41,180 nt of DNA from Lentzea californiensis (GCF_024648825.1 NZ_JANBBE010000024.1:1-41180); one strand, 5' to 3'; positions 7,381 through 16,229 are shown, numbered from the stretch's first letter. The notes: generated by a model from the sequence alone, not told the origin. Numbers and translations: made by a program.

Positions 7381-7856
7381 CAGTAGCGACCCTTCAGGGC
7401 CCTGCCGTGGGCCTTGGCGATCTCGCGGTTCGCGTCGCGCTTCGCCAGGTCCTGCCGCTTGTCGTAGGACTTCTTGCCCTTCGCCAGCGCGAGCTCGACC
7501 TTGACGTAGCCGTCCTTGAAGTACATCTGCAGCGGCACGAGCGACAGACCGGACTCCTTGGTCTTGCCGATCAGCCGCTCGATCTCCGCCTTGTGCAGCA
7601 GGAGCTTGCGCTTGCGCCGGACCTCGTGGTTCGTCCAGGTGCCCGCGACGTACTCCGGGATGTGCAGCGCGTGCAGCCAGATCTCGCCGTCGTCGACCTG
7701 GGCGAAGGCGTCCACCAGGGACGCCCGTCCCATGCGCAGGCTCTTCACCTCGGTGCCGACGAGCTGAATGCCCGCCTCGAAGGTGTCCAGAATGGACCAG
7801 TCGTGCCGAGCCTTGCGGTTCGACGCGATGACCTTCTGCCCGCGTTCCTTGACCAT
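7380..7856 (-). CDS. smpB: SsrA-binding protein SmpB
   Basis: 158 aa, the full family length. Binds the tRNA-like end of tmRNA and brings it to stalled ribosomes. The OB-fold core is recognised by NRKARHDW, GTEVKSLR, the RKRKLLLHK segment and GLSLVPLQMYFKDGYVKVELALAKGKKSYDKR. The basic C-terminal tail (RDANREIAKAHGRALKGRY), which inserts into the mRNA channel, is present. It lies between ftsX and the amidohydrolase, in the prfB-ftsE-ftsX-smpB order common in actinobacteria. Confidence 0.97.
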   Translation of the reverse strand: MVKERGQKVIASNRKARHDWSILDTFEAGIQLVGTEVKSLRMGRASLVDAFAQVDDGEIWLHALHIPEYVAGTWTNHEVRRKRKLLLHKAEIERLIGKTKESGLSLVPLQMYFKDGYVKVELALAKGKKSYDKRQDLAKRDANREIAKAHGRALKGRY

Positions 7857-7886
7857 GACGACCAGTCTAAATGCTCGGCAAAATCC

Positions 7887-8789
7887 TTAAAGCCGCACGT
7901 AGAGGCGGAGTGTCACGTAGCCGGTGGTCGCCGAGATGACTATCGCGACGAGGAACAGCCAGGGCGACACGATCAGGATGTCCAGGTAGCCGATCGGCGG
8001 GATGATGCCCGACTCGGTGAGGTTCCTGGTGATCCGGTCGAGGAAGAACGCCTTGAACAGCACCAGGCCGCCGACCGCGGTGACCGAGCCGATGATGCCC
8101 GCGACGACCGCCTCGATGAGGAACGGCAACTGCGTGTACCACCGCGTCGCGCCCACCAGGCGCATGATGCCGACCTCGACTCGGCGGGTGAACGCCGACA
8201 CCTGGATGGTGTTCGAGATCAGCAGCAGCGCGGCGAACGCCTGGATGAGCGCGAGGATCAGGGCGACGTCGCGCATGCCGTTGAGGCCCTCGAAGAACCG
8301 CTCCAGGAACTTGCCCTGGTCGTCGACGCCCTTCACACCGGGCTTGCCCTCGAAGGCCTGCTTGATGACGTCGGTGCGCTCCGGGTCCTCGAGCTTCACG
8401 CGGAACGTGGCCGGGATGGCTTCGGGACGCGCGAGCTTGAGCAGTTCCGGCTGGGCCTCGAAGATGCGCTTGAAGCGCTCGAAACCCTCGTCCCGGTTCT
8501 GGTAGACCACGGACTCGACGCCGGAGGTCGCCTCCAGGTTGGAACGCAGGCCCGCGCACGGCTGCTGGGTGCAGTCCTTGTCGTTGGCGCTGACATCGTT
8601 CGTCAGCAGCACGGAGACCTCGAGCTTGCCCGCGTAGTTGGCCTGCATCTTGTCGACCATGCGGACGACGAGCAGGCCACCGCCGAGCAGCCCGAGCGAG
8701 ATGGCGGTCGTGAGGATCATCGCGATCGTCATCGTGACGTTCCGGCGAAGTCCGGTGATGACCTCGCTGAACACGAAGCTGGTACGCAT
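7887..8789 (-). CDS. ftsX: Cell division ABC transporter permease FtsX
   Basis: 300 aa. Membrane partner of FtsE; the complex activates peptidoglycan hydrolases at the septum. One membrane helix at about 20-45 is followed by a large extracytoplasmic domain (about 48-170) and three C-terminal helices, the standard FtsX topology. The extracellular domain carries a close cysteine pair (DCTQQPC), also seen in mycobacterial FtsX. The FtsX domain signature near RRVEVGIMRLVGAT is present. ftsE lies 40 bp upstream on the same strand. Confidence 0.95.
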   Translation of the reverse strand: MRTSFVFSEVITGLRRNVTMTIAMILTTAISLGLLGGGLLVVRMVDKMQANYAGKLEVSVLLTNDVSANDKDCTQQPCAGLRSNLEATSGVESVVYQNRDEGFERFKRIFEAQPELLKLARPEAIPATFRVKLEDPERTDVIKQAFEGKPGVKGVDDQGKFLERFFEGLNGMRDVALILALIQAFAALLLISNTIQVSAFTRRVEVGIMRLVGATRWYTQLPFLIEAVVAGIIGSVTAVGGLVLFKAFFLDRITRNLTESGIIPPIGYLDILIVSPWLFLVAIVISATTGYVTLRLYVRL

Positions 8790-8829
8790 CGGGGGCGGGG
8801 TTCCTTGGGGTTCGGGGGCTTAGGGACGC

Positions 8830-9519
8830 TTAGCGGCCAACGCCGTAAACGCCGCGCGCGTCATCACGGACGACCTTGCCGTACGACAGCTCCACCACTC
8901 GGCGGCGCATCGAGTCGACGATGCCGTGGTCGTGGGTGGCCATGATGACGGTCGTGCCGGTGCGGTTGATCCGCTCCAGCAGCAACATGATGTCCTGGCT
9001 CGTGTCGGGGTCCAGGTTTCCGGTCGGCTCGTCGGCGATCAGCACCAGCGGGCGGTTCACGAACGCACGGGCGATCGCGACGCGCTGCTGCTCACCACCG
9101 GACAGCTCGGTCGGGAACCTGTCCTCCTTGCCGTCGAGACCCACCAGCTGCAGCACCTCCGGCACCACCTTGACGATGGTGTTGCGGGGCTTGCCGATGA
9201 CCTCGAGCGCGAAGGCGACGTTCTCCGCCACCGTCTTCGTGGGCAGAAGACGGAAGTCCTGGAACACGCAGCCGATCGACTGCCGCAGGCGGGGAACCCT
9301 GCGCCGCGACATCTTGGCGACGTCGAAGTTGGAGACGTAGACGCGTCCCCTGGTCGGCACCTCTTCGCGCAGCAGCAGGCGCAGGAACGTCGACTTGCCG
9401 GACCCGGAGGGCCCGATCAGGAAGACGAACTCGCCCTTCTCCATCTCGACGGACACGTCGTCGAGCGCAGGACGCGTGGAGGTCTTGTAGACCTTGGAAA
9501 CGTGTTCGAGACGAATCAC
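8830..9519 (-). CDS. ftsE: Cell division ATP-binding protein FtsE
   Basis: 229 aa from a GTG start. ABC ATPase that energises FtsX. Walker A is GPSGSGKST (about 36-44), the Q-loop lies in CVFQDFRLLP, the signature is LSGGEQQRVAIARA and Walker B is VLIADEPTGNLDP; all catalytic residues are intact. The 173-bp gap to prfB contains the prfB terminator, so ftsE-ftsX-smpB likely start from their own promoter just upstream. Confidence 0.96.
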   Translation of the reverse strand: MIRLEHVSKVYKTSTRPALDDVSVEMEKGEFVFLIGPSGSGKSTFLRLLLREEVPTRGRVYVSNFDVAKMSRRRVPRLRQSIGCVFQDFRLLPTKTVAENVAFALEVIGKPRNTIVKVVPEVLQLVGLDGKEDRFPTELSGGEQQRVAIARAFVNRPLVLIADEPTGNLDPDTSQDIMLLLERINRTGTTVIMATHDHGIVDSMRRRVVELSYGKVVRDDARGVYGVGR

Positions 9520-9636
9520 GAGGCGCGAGTCTACTCATGGCCGGGGTAAAGCCCCCGTTCCGGTTAACTTCCAGCCCCGGAAGGGCGGCCGGAACCTCGA
9601 CGCGGCGTATCCGACCAGGCACTACCCGTCCACGAA

Positions 9637-9677
9637 AAGAGCACGTCCGACCCTCGTTCGGGGCTGAACGTGCTCTT
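9637..9677 (-). terminator. Rho-independent terminator of prfB
   Basis: AAGAGCACGT pairs perfectly with ACGTGCTCTT (10-bp stem, further pairing possible within). On the minus strand the stem is followed by TTTTC. It lies 16 bp beyond the prfB stop. Confidence 0.85.
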
Positions 9678-9692
9678 CGGTTCAGATCAGGA

Positions 9693-10796
9693 CTAGGACT
9701 GCTGGGACTGCTTGCGCCACCGGATGCCGGCCTCGAGGAAGTCGTCGATCTCCCCGTCCAGCACCGCCGACGGGTTGCCGACCTCGTGGTTGTTCCGCAG
9801 GTCCTTGACCATCTGGTACGGGTGCAGCACGTAGGAGCGCATCTGGTTGCCCCAGCTGGAGCCGGAGTCCTTCAGCGCGTCCATCTTGGCCTGCTCCTCC
9901 TGCCGGCGGCGTTCGAGCAGTTTCGCCTGCAGGACGTTCATGGCCGTGGCCTTGTTCTGCAGCTGCGAGCGCTCGTTCTGGCAGGACACCACGATGCCGG
10001 TCGGGATGTGCGTGAGGCGCACCGCCGAGTCCGTCGTGTTGACGCCCTGACCGCCGGGGCCGGACGAGCGGTAGACGTCGACGCGCAGTTCCTTCTCGTC
10101 GATCTCGACGTGGTCCGTCTGCTCGACGACGGGCACGACCTCGACGCCGGCGAAGGACGTCTGGCGGCGGCCCTGGTTGTCGAACGGCGAAATGCGCACG
10201 AGACGGTGCGTGCCCTGCTCGACGCTCAGCGTGCCGTAGGCATAGGGGGCGCTGATGCGGAACGTCGCGGACTTGATGCCCGCCTCTTCCGCGTAGGAGG
10301 TGTCGAACACGTCGACGCCGTAGTTGTGGCGCTCGGCCCAGCGCGAGTACATGCGGAGCAGCATCTCGGCGAAGTCCGCGGCGTCGACGCCACCGGCCTC
10401 GGCGCGGATGGTGATCAGCGCGTTGCGCTCGTCGTACTCGCCGGACAGCAGCGTGCGCACCTCGAGGCTCGCGATCTCCTCGCGGAGCTTGGCGCGGTCG
10501 GTGTCCGCGTCGGCCGCCGCGTCCGCGTCCTCTGCCTCTTCGGCGAGCTCGTAGAGCAGTGGCAGGTCGTCGAGGCGCGAGCGCAGGCCGGTGACGCGGC
10601 GCAGCTCGCCCTGCTTGTGGGAGAGCGCGCTGGTGACCTTCTGCGCCTTCTCCTGGTCGTCCCAGAGGTCAGGGCGGGTCGCCTGCGCCTCCAGGTCCGC
10701 GACAGCGGCGCGCAGCGCATCGAGGTCCAGCACCGCCTCGATGCTCGAAAGGGTGGCGGAGAGGTCCTTGATGTCTGCTTCGACGTCCGGGTTCAC
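9693..10796 (-). CDS. prfB: Peptide chain release factor 2
   Basis: 367 aa from a GTG start. Releases finished proteins at UGA and UAA. The GGQ loop (SGPGGQGVNTTDSAVRLTH, about 245-265) contacts the peptidyl transferase centre. The stop-codon reading motif is SPF (RISPFDNQGRRQTSF, about 205), which identifies RF2 rather than RF1. The frame is continuous: no internal TGA or programmed frameshift of the enterobacterial kind exists. An N-terminal coiled-coil region is present. Confidence 0.97.
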   Translation of the reverse strand: MNPDVEADIKDLSATLSSIEAVLDLDALRAAVADLEAQATRPDLWDDQEKAQKVTSALSHKQGELRRVTGLRSRLDDLPLLYELAEEAEDADAAADADTDRAKLREEIASLEVRTLLSGEYDERNALITIRAEAGGVDAADFAEMLLRMYSRWAERHNYGVDVFDTSYAEEAGIKSATFRISAPYAYGTLSVEQGTHRLVRISPFDNQGRRQTSFAGVEVVPVVEQTDHVEIDEKELRVDVYRSSGPGGQGVNTTDSAVRLTHIPTGIVVSCQNERSQLQNKATAMNVLQAKLLERRRQEEQAKMDALKDSGSSWGNQMRSYVLHPYQMVKDLRNNHEVGNPSAVLDGEIDDFLEAGIRWRKQSQQS

Positions 10797-10867
10797 GCAA
10801 AAAGATTACGCCAGCACCGGCCGTCAGTCGCGACCGGTGCGTGCTGGCGCTCTCTTCGAAGCGGTTT

Positions 10868-11368
10868 CTACGCGGTCGGAATCGCGTCGAGCAGCTTGAG
10901 AACGGCCTTCGCGTGTGCGAGACCGAACTCCGCCACCGCCTTTGCGTAGGGGTCCTCCGCCGTCTTGGCAGCGCTCTTCGCGCTCTCCTGTTCCTGACCG
11001 TACGTAGAGCGTGCGGTCGTGATCAGGGACTCGCGCTGCTTCGCGGTCAGCGAGCCGGCGTGCACCAGGCGGAGGATGAGCGGGCTGCGCAGGTGGTCCG
11101 GGCCAGGCTCGGACAGCAGCCAGTTCTTGAAGGCCTTCTTGCCCGCGGCCGTCAGCACGTACTGCTGGCTGGACCGCGGTCCCTGCTTGCCGAGGCGCAG
11201 CAGGCCTTGGTCAGCCAGCGCGGGCAGCTCGCGGTACACCTGGGAGCGGGTCACGCTGAAGAACGCGCCGAAGCGGTCTCCTGCCTCCGCCACCAACTGG
11301 CCACCGGTCTTGGGTCCGTCGTGCAGCAGCCCGAGCAGGGCGGCTGCGGTCGCATTCAGGTCTGACAC
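10868..11368 (-). CDS. PadR-family transcriptional regulator
   Basis: 166 aa from the GTG at 11368 (reading VSDLNATAAALLGLL). An ATG 39 bp upstream (11407) would add 13 residues that do not look like the family. The N-terminal winged helix (about 5-85: ALLGLLHDGPKTGGQLV, SVTRSQVYRELPALADQGLL, QQYVLTAAGKKAFKNWL) is typical of PadR. A C-terminal helical dimerisation region (about 95-160) follows, so it belongs to the longer Vir-like PadR type. Two GTCCACARTGG repeats lie directly upstream and could be its own operator. Confidence 0.85.
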   Translation of the reverse strand: MSDLNATAAALLGLLHDGPKTGGQLVAEAGDRFGAFFSVTRSQVYRELPALADQGLLRLGKQGPRSSQQYVLTAAGKKAFKNWLLSEPGPDHLRSPLILRLVHAGSLTAKQRESLITTARSTYGQEQESAKSAAKTAEDPYAKAVAEFGLAHAKAVLKLLDAIPTA

Positions 11369-11753
11369 AACGACAACGTTCCCACGTCTGGGGGAAGCTG
11401 TCCACAATGGTCAGCCGTTCTGTCCACAGTGGCTGATCACCGGGCTAGTCTGATGGGCCATGCGGAGCAACGAAAAGTCTCGCTGAGTAAGCGGCAGTTT
11501 CCGAGCCTCACGCGTTTGGCCTCTTGACCGTCTGTGTCCATCCCGGATGGAAAAGTCCTTTCGCAGAACCGAAAGTCCCCGCTCTCACTCGATCGGCGGT
11601 ACGACTCTCACCGGCCGGAGCCACCCGAATGGACGGTCGGGGGCCGTCGTCGCACGACCTGGTGATGTCCGCGCAGACCTCTTTCCCCTGCCCGGCATTG
11701 GGGGAAAATGATCACTGCCAGGCAGGCGCGGTTGAACACGGAGGTCGGGGACC
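11369..11753. other. Intergenic stretch between padR and a small gene
   Basis: No coding frame with a convincing start is seen. It should hold the divergent promoters of padR and the 69-aa gene. The padR-proximal part has a direct repeat, GTCCACAATGG (11400-11410) and GTCCACAGTGG (11422-11432), 22 bp apart, which is about two helical turns. Confidence 0.5.
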
Positions 11754-11963
11754 ATGAAGAACCTGAGCTTGAAGTGGCTGGACCACAAGAAGGTGGCGGC
11801 GCACACGAGGGCGTGGGTGACGGGAGGCATCCCGGAGCAGGCCGGCAAGGACGAGTGCATGGTGTGCGGCAAACAGATCCGCAAGCACCGCACCGTCAAC
11901 GGCCAGGGCCGCATCTGCTCCAGCATGCTGTGCGCCCAGTACTGGGCGGAGAACATGACCTGA
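11754..11963 (+). CDS. Small cysteine-pair (zinc-ribbon-like) protein
   Basis: 69 aa. GGAGG lies 9 bases before the ATG. The sequence has CMVCGK at about 35-40 and CSSMLC near the C-terminus (about 56-61), which could form a four-cysteine zinc site. The N-terminus is basic and helical (LKWLDHKKVAAHTRAW). No family is recognised. It is a lone gene with two hairpins behind it. Codon use matches the neighbours, so it is likely a resident, expressed gene. Confidence 0.75.
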   Translation: MKNLSLKWLDHKKVAAHTRAWVTGGIPEQAGKDECMVCGKQIRKHRTVNGQGRICSSMLCAQYWAENMT

Positions 11964-11970
11964 AAGATCC

Positions 11971-12032
11971 TGGCCGAGTCACCTCGGCCAGACAACGCAG
12001 AAGGCCGGAGTCCATTGGACTCCGGCCTTCTG
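11971..12032. terminator. Two adjacent hairpins separating the small gene and tRNA
   Basis: TGGCCGAG/CTCGGCCA (11971-11990, 4-base loop) is followed by a perfect 16-bp stem with a 3-base loop (11998-12032: CAGAAGGCCGGAGTCC and its complement). They lie between convergent transcripts, so the second is probably a bidirectional terminator. Confidence 0.8.
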
Positions 12033-12042
12033 TCTATCCTAG

Positions 12043-12116
12043 TAGCGGGGACAGGATTTGAACCTGCGACCTCTGGGTTATGAGCCCAGCGAGCTACCGA
12101 GCTGCTCCACCCCGCG
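12043..12116 (-). tRNA. tRNA-fMet (CAT), first copy
   Basis: A 74-nt cloverleaf starting CGCGGGG and ending CCCCGCTA. The anticodon stem CTGGG/CCCAG flanks a CTCATAA loop with anticodon CAT. The three G-C pairs at the base of the anticodon stem and the unpaired first base (C1 opposite T72) mark it as initiator tRNA. CCA is not encoded. Confidence 0.96.
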
Positions 12117-12404
12117 CCGCTTCTAGCTTGTCTTGCGGTGTTGCTGTCTTGCTGTTGTAAGGAGAACTCTACACCCTCCAAAAACCCATTTTCACCCACC
12201 CCCCTTAAGCAGCATCCCCGCAGGTCAAGGCCCTAAAAGCCCCACCGCCCCAGCCAGCACGCGAACCCCACCCAAGCAGACCCGCACCCCGGTACGGAGC
12301 AAGGCGCCGATACAACAGAGTCAGCCACCGAAGCCGACCCCCAAAGCAAAGCCAGGGCTTGGCAGTGGGATGGGTTCGAGGACTCCGCCTCTACCGCAAA
12401 TGCG
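12117..12404. other. Spacer between the two initiator tRNA genes
   Basis: About 290 bp without a gene. A pyrimidine- and C-rich stretch (12175-12300) has no frame with a ribosome binding site. AACTCTAC occurs about 50 bp upstream of the first tRNA and again (12535-12542) upstream of the second, a remnant of the duplication that made the pair. Confidence 0.5.
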
Positions 12405-12440
12405 AAAAAGCCCTGTCCGCGTTTCCGCGAACAGGGCTTT
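12405..12440 (-). terminator. Terminator of the upstream tRNA-fMet gene
   Basis: AAAGCCCTGT (12407-12416) pairs with ACAGGGCTTT (12431-12440), with an inner CGCG/CGCG pairing. On the minus strand the stem is followed by TTTTTCG. It lies 10 bp beyond the second tRNA copy. Confidence 0.85.
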
Positions 12441-12450
12441 CTCTACTTTG

Positions 12451-12524
12451 TAGCGGGGACAGGATTTGAACCTGCGACCTCTGGGTTATGAGCCCAGCGA
12501 GCTACCGAGCTGCTCCACCCCGCG
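12451..12524 (-). tRNA. tRNA-fMet (CAT), second copy
   Basis: A 74-nt gene identical in sequence to the copy at 12043-12116, with anticodon CAT and the initiator features. It has its own terminator, so the two are separate transcription units. Its 5' end is the left arm of a 16-bp inverted repeat (12510-12557). Confidence 0.96.
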
Positions 12525-12557
12525 TCGGTAATTGGAACTCTACGCGGGGTGGAGCAG
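12510..12557. repeat. Inverted copy of the tRNA-fMet 5' end
   Basis: CGCGGGGTGGAGCAG, the first 15 bases of tRNA-fMet, appears in reverse orientation at 12543-12557, 18 bp upstream of the mature 5' end. With one extra pair (12525/12542) the inverted repeat is 16 bp and perfect, with a 16-base loop. The first tRNA copy lacks this feature. Confidence 0.85.
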
Positions 12558-12575
12558 GTAATGCAAATCGGTAGG

Positions 12576-15575
12576 TCAGCCGGACGGTGTGGGGCTCGGC
12601 ACAACCGACGACTGACCCGTCGGTGGCGCTGCCGGTGCCCCGGTGTTGTACTGCTTGAACCTCTTCGTGGCGTCGTCCAGCTTGGCGTACGCCTGGCCGA
12701 GCTCGGTGAAGTTGCTGTTCTGCTGGGCCTTCTTGATGTCGGCCAGCGCGGCGTCGATGTCGGTGACCGCCTTCTGCAGCTCCGGGCTCAGCGCGCTGTT
12801 GGTGGGCGGTGTGGTCGGCGGCGTGGAGGTCTGGCCGTTGCCGTTGTTGTCACTCGGCGGCGGCACGACCGCGCCGGCACCGCTGAGCACCTGGTCCAGC
12901 GCCTCGTTCAGCGTGGACGCGTAGCCGACCCGGTCGCCGTACCAGACGAGCACCTTGGACAGCTGCGGGTACGACGTGTTGTTCGACGCCCGTTCGATGT
13001 AGACGGGTTCGACGTAGAGCAGCGCTCCGCCCACGGGCAACGTGAGCAGGTTGCCGTAGACGACCGTCGTCTTCTGCTGGGTCAGCAGGTTGAGCTCGCG
13101 GCTGACGTTGTCCGACGTGAGGAACTGCGTCTGGATCTGCTGCGGGCCCTTCGCGTCCTGGCTGAGTTGCAGGACGCTGATCTTCCCGTAGTTGTCCGGG
13201 TCGGATCCGACCGAGACGTGGGCCGCCATGAACTCCCGGTTCTCGCGGACGAGCGGGCTGGTCAGCTGGAAGCGGACCTTGCTCGGGTCGCTCGAGTCAC
13301 CGGCGAGGACGTAGAACGGCGGCTGGGCGTCACGGCGCTTGCTCGCCGCGTCGCGCTGGGCGTCGGCCGTCGTCACGTTGTCGATCGTCGGGTCCTGCGG
13401 CGGTGCCCAGTAGGCGACACCGGAGTAGAAGTCCGACGGCGACGAGACGTGGTACTTCGACAGGATCTGCCGCTGCACCTTGAACAGGTCCTCGGGGTAG
13501 CGGAAGTGCTGGCGCAGCTCGTTCGAGATCTCGCTGCCCGGCTTCACCGTGTTCGGGAAGACGCCCATCCACGCCTTGAGGACCGGGTCCTTGTCGTCGA
13601 TCTGGTACAGGTTCACCGTGCCGTCGTAGGCGTCCACAGTGGCCTTGACCGAGTTGCGGATGTAGTTGACGGGCTTGTTGACCTGCGAGATGACGACGCC
13701 GTCCGCGGTGAGCGAGTCGTTCGTCGCGTCACCGAGCTGCGTGCGTTGCGCGTACGGGTAGTTCTCGAGCGTGGTGTAGCCGTCGACGATCCAGGTGATG
13801 CGGCCGTTGACGACTGCCGGGTACGGGTCGCTGTCGACCGTGAGCCACGGGGCGACTGCCTGCACGCGGTCGCGCGGCGTGCGCTTGAACAAGATCTTCG
13901 AGTCGTCCGCGATCGACTGGTTGAAGAGGATGTTGCGCTCGCCGTAGTACGCCGCGAAGGCGAGCTTGTTGAACAGGCTGCCGATCGGAACGCCGCCGCT
14001 GCCGGTGTAGGTGTAGGACTTGGCGTCCGTGTCGTACTCCGCCGCCGAACCGGCCGGGCGGCCACCGACGATGGAGTAGTCGTTCACGCCGAACAGCTCA
14101 CCGAAGTAGGTGCGCGGCTGGTCGACCTTGATGCCGTTCTGCACGTTGCCGACGTCGCCGTTGGACTTGACCTCACCGGTCTTGAAGTCCGGGTAGCCGC
14201 CGTTGGACTCGTCGGCGACCGCGTTGACCTTGTTCGCCTCGGCGTAGACGAAGCCGTTGCCGTGGGTGTAGATGAGGTGCTGGTTGATCCAGTCGCGCTG
14301 GCCCTGCGGCAGGCTGTCGAGCTTCAGCTCGCGCACCGCGACGATGTAGTCGCGGAGCTTCCCGTCCACTGTGTACCGGTCGACGTCGAGCTTGTTCGGG
14401 AAGCCGTAGAACGGCCGCAGCTGCTGGAACTGGGTGAAGGTCCGCGAGAGCACCGCCGGGTCGAGCAGGCGGATGTTGCCCAGCGTCGCCGCGTCGTTGG
14501 ACTTGACCTGGTCGTTGCTGACGTTCTGCTTGCCCTCGTAGGGCTTCGTCTCGACCTTGTCGTCGGTCAGCCCGAACGACTGCCGTGTCGCCGCGATGTT
14601 GCGGGTGATCGACTCGGCTTCCTTCTGGATGGCGTTCGGCTTGACCGAGAACTGCTCCAGCACCGCGGGCCACGCCGCGCCGACGAGCACGCTCGACAGC
14701 ACCAGCAGGACGGTCGCGATGGCGGGCAGCTGCACGTTGCGCATGAACGCGCCCGCGAAGAACGCGACGGCGCAGAACACCGCGATGCACAGCAGGATCA
14801 GCTTGGCCGGCAGCACCGCGTTCAGGTCGGTGTAGCTCGCGCCGACGAACTTCTCGTTCTCGTGCAGCAGCAGCGCGTACCGGTCGAAGAAGTACGCGAC
14901 GGCCTTGAGCAGCACGAACGCGCCGGCGACGAGCGCCAGGTGCAGCCGCGCGGGACCCGAGAGCTGGCCGCCGCGACCGGCCAGGCGGATGCCGCCGAAC
15001 AGGTAGTGCGCGATGACCGCGCCGATGAACGACACCGCGACCGTGATGAACAGCCACGACAGCAGCCACTCGTAGAACGGCAGCTGGAACGCGTAGAAGC
15101 CGATGTCGTGCCCGAACTGCGGGTCGGTCACGCCGAACGGCTGGGAGTTCAGGAACAGCTGGATCTGCTGCCAGTCGGCCTGCGCCGACGCGCCCGCGAT
15201 CAACCCGACGAACACGGGGATGCCGATCGCGAAGAACCGGACCCGGCCCATCACGACGGTGCGGTAGCGCGCCACCGGGTCGTCCGGTCCGGACACCGGC
15301 ACGAACACCGGCCGTGCCCGGTACGCGAGGAAGAGGTTCAGCGCGACGACGCCGCCGACCACGGCCCCGACGGCCACGAACAGGGCCAGGCGGGTGAGCA
15401 GGACTGTGCTGTAGACGTCGCGGAATTTCACCTCGCCGAACCACAGCCAGTTCACGTAGGTGTCGAGCAGCCGCGATCCCGTGATGAGACCGAACAGGAG
15501 CACAACACCCACGATGAGCAGTATTCGGCTTCGCCGGGACAGTTTCGGCAGTCCGACCGGAGGCCGTGTGGCCAC
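12576..15575 (-). CDS. UPF0182-family large membrane protein
   Basis: 999 aa from a GTG with AGGAGCG upstream; close in length to mycobacterial Rv3193c. About seven membrane helices fill the first 320 residues (for example ILLIVGVVLLFGLIT at about 18-33, then segments at about 60-85, 110-130, 165-190, 205-225, 255-275, 285-310). A large exported domain (about 330-890) follows. The last 100 residues are a low-complexity Pro/Thr/Ser linker, a short coiled coil (ELQKAVTDIDAALADIKKAQQ) and a PTPSG end. Function is unknown; the family is conserved in actinobacteria. It lies divergent to the PPA1309 gene. Confidence 0.92.
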   Translation of the reverse strand: MATRPPVGLPKLSRRSRILLIVGVVLLFGLITGSRLLDTYVNWLWFGEVKFRDVYSTVLLTRLALFVAVGAVVGGVVALNLFLAYRARPVFVPVSGPDDPVARYRTVVMGRVRFFAIGIPVFVGLIAGASAQADWQQIQLFLNSQPFGVTDPQFGHDIGFYAFQLPFYEWLLSWLFITVAVSFIGAVIAHYLFGGIRLAGRGGQLSGPARLHLALVAGAFVLLKAVAYFFDRYALLLHENEKFVGASYTDLNAVLPAKLILLCIAVFCAVAFFAGAFMRNVQLPAIATVLLVLSSVLVGAAWPAVLEQFSVKPNAIQKEAESITRNIAATRQSFGLTDDKVETKPYEGKQNVSNDQVKSNDAATLGNIRLLDPAVLSRTFTQFQQLRPFYGFPNKLDVDRYTVDGKLRDYIVAVRELKLDSLPQGQRDWINQHLIYTHGNGFVYAEANKVNAVADESNGGYPDFKTGEVKSNGDVGNVQNGIKVDQPRTYFGELFGVNDYSIVGGRPAGSAAEYDTDAKSYTYTGSGGVPIGSLFNKLAFAAYYGERNILFNQSIADDSKILFKRTPRDRVQAVAPWLTVDSDPYPAVVNGRITWIVDGYTTLENYPYAQRTQLGDATNDSLTADGVVISQVNKPVNYIRNSVKATVDAYDGTVNLYQIDDKDPVLKAWMGVFPNTVKPGSEISNELRQHFRYPEDLFKVQRQILSKYHVSSPSDFYSGVAYWAPPQDPTIDNVTTADAQRDAASKRRDAQPPFYVLAGDSSDPSKVRFQLTSPLVRENREFMAAHVSVGSDPDNYGKISVLQLSQDAKGPQQIQTQFLTSDNVSRELNLLTQQKTTVVYGNLLTLPVGGALLYVEPVYIERASNNTSYPQLSKVLVWYGDRVGYASTLNEALDQVLSGAGAVVPPPSDNNGNGQTSTPPTTPPTNSALSPELQKAVTDIDAALADIKKAQQNSNFTELGQAYAKLDDATKRFKQYNTGAPAAPPTGQSSVVPSPTPSG

Positions 15576-15669
15576 GAGGCACGCTCCTGGATCGCGGTAA
15601 ATCGATACGTACGTTTAGTCCAACTCTACGGACGACGCCCTGGGTTCCCGTGAAGTCCGCAGTCTTACG

Positions 15670-16209
15670 ATGACACGCGTGTCAGCGAGTGAAACGCCAG
15701 CGGTCATCCTCCCGACGGTCGCCCGCGAGGTTGAGGAGTTCGTAGCGGCAGGCGGCTGGGAGCAGCCCCCGCAACTCTTCGCCCTAGTGGCCACCTCAGA
15801 ACTGCTCAACCAGCAACCGGAGCTGCGCAACCAGCTCGACCCCGAGTCGAGCCCGCTGACGCCGATCGCCCAGGACGAGCTGTCGGGCGACCTGGCCGAC
15901 GCGCTCGCGGGCATCGAGTGGCCCCCGGCCGTCAGCGGGTGCGCCCTGGCCCAGGAGATCGTCGTCCTGCCGCCGGAGGCCGAGACGGAGCTGAGCCACG
16001 GCGAGCTGGACGACGAGGCGGCCCGCCGTTTCGCCGCCGAACACCCCGCCCGCCGCGAGGCGCGCCTGGTGGCTGCGGTGCTGCGCGACGGCTCGGTCTC
16101 CTGCGTGCTGAGGCTGCGCGGCACGGTCGAGGTGCCAGAGGAGTTCGTCGAGCACCCCGAACTCGCGCCCAACCTCACCGACGCCCTGCTCGCCACGCTG
16201 CGGCCCTAG
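15670..16209 (+). CDS. PPA1309-family protein
   Basis: 179 aa, soluble and acidic. The pattern VAREVEEFVAAGGWEQPPQLFALVATSELL and the later PEEFVEHPELAPNLTDALLATL end match the conserved actinobacterial PPA1309 family. That family has no known function and is usually found beside the UPF0182 and PDZ-protease genes, as here. A GTG at 15679 is an alternative start. No catalytic motif or membrane segment is visible. Confidence 0.8.
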   Translation: MTRVSASETPAVILPTVAREVEEFVAAGGWEQPPQLFALVATSELLNQQPELRNQLDPESSPLTPIAQDELSGDLADALAGIEWPPAVSGCALAQEIVVLPPEAETELSHGELDDEAARRFAAEHPARREARLVAAVLRDGSVSCVLRLRGTVEVPEEFVEHPELAPNLTDALLATLRP

Positions 16210-16229
16210 TCGTCACATCCCCAGGCTGG

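Noticed and set aside
9693..10796. Programmed frameshift in prfB
   Set aside because: The frame is continuous over 367 codons with no internal TGA.
11933..11948. 16-bp palindrome CGCCCAGTACTGGGCG
   Set aside because: It lies within the end of the 69-aa gene and encodes CAQYWA; probably coincidental in coding sequence.
12549..15653. 1034-codon plus-strand frame opposite the UPF0182 gene
   Set aside because: It is the antisense shadow of a recognised 999-aa membrane protein; its translation is a charged low-complexity string without domains.
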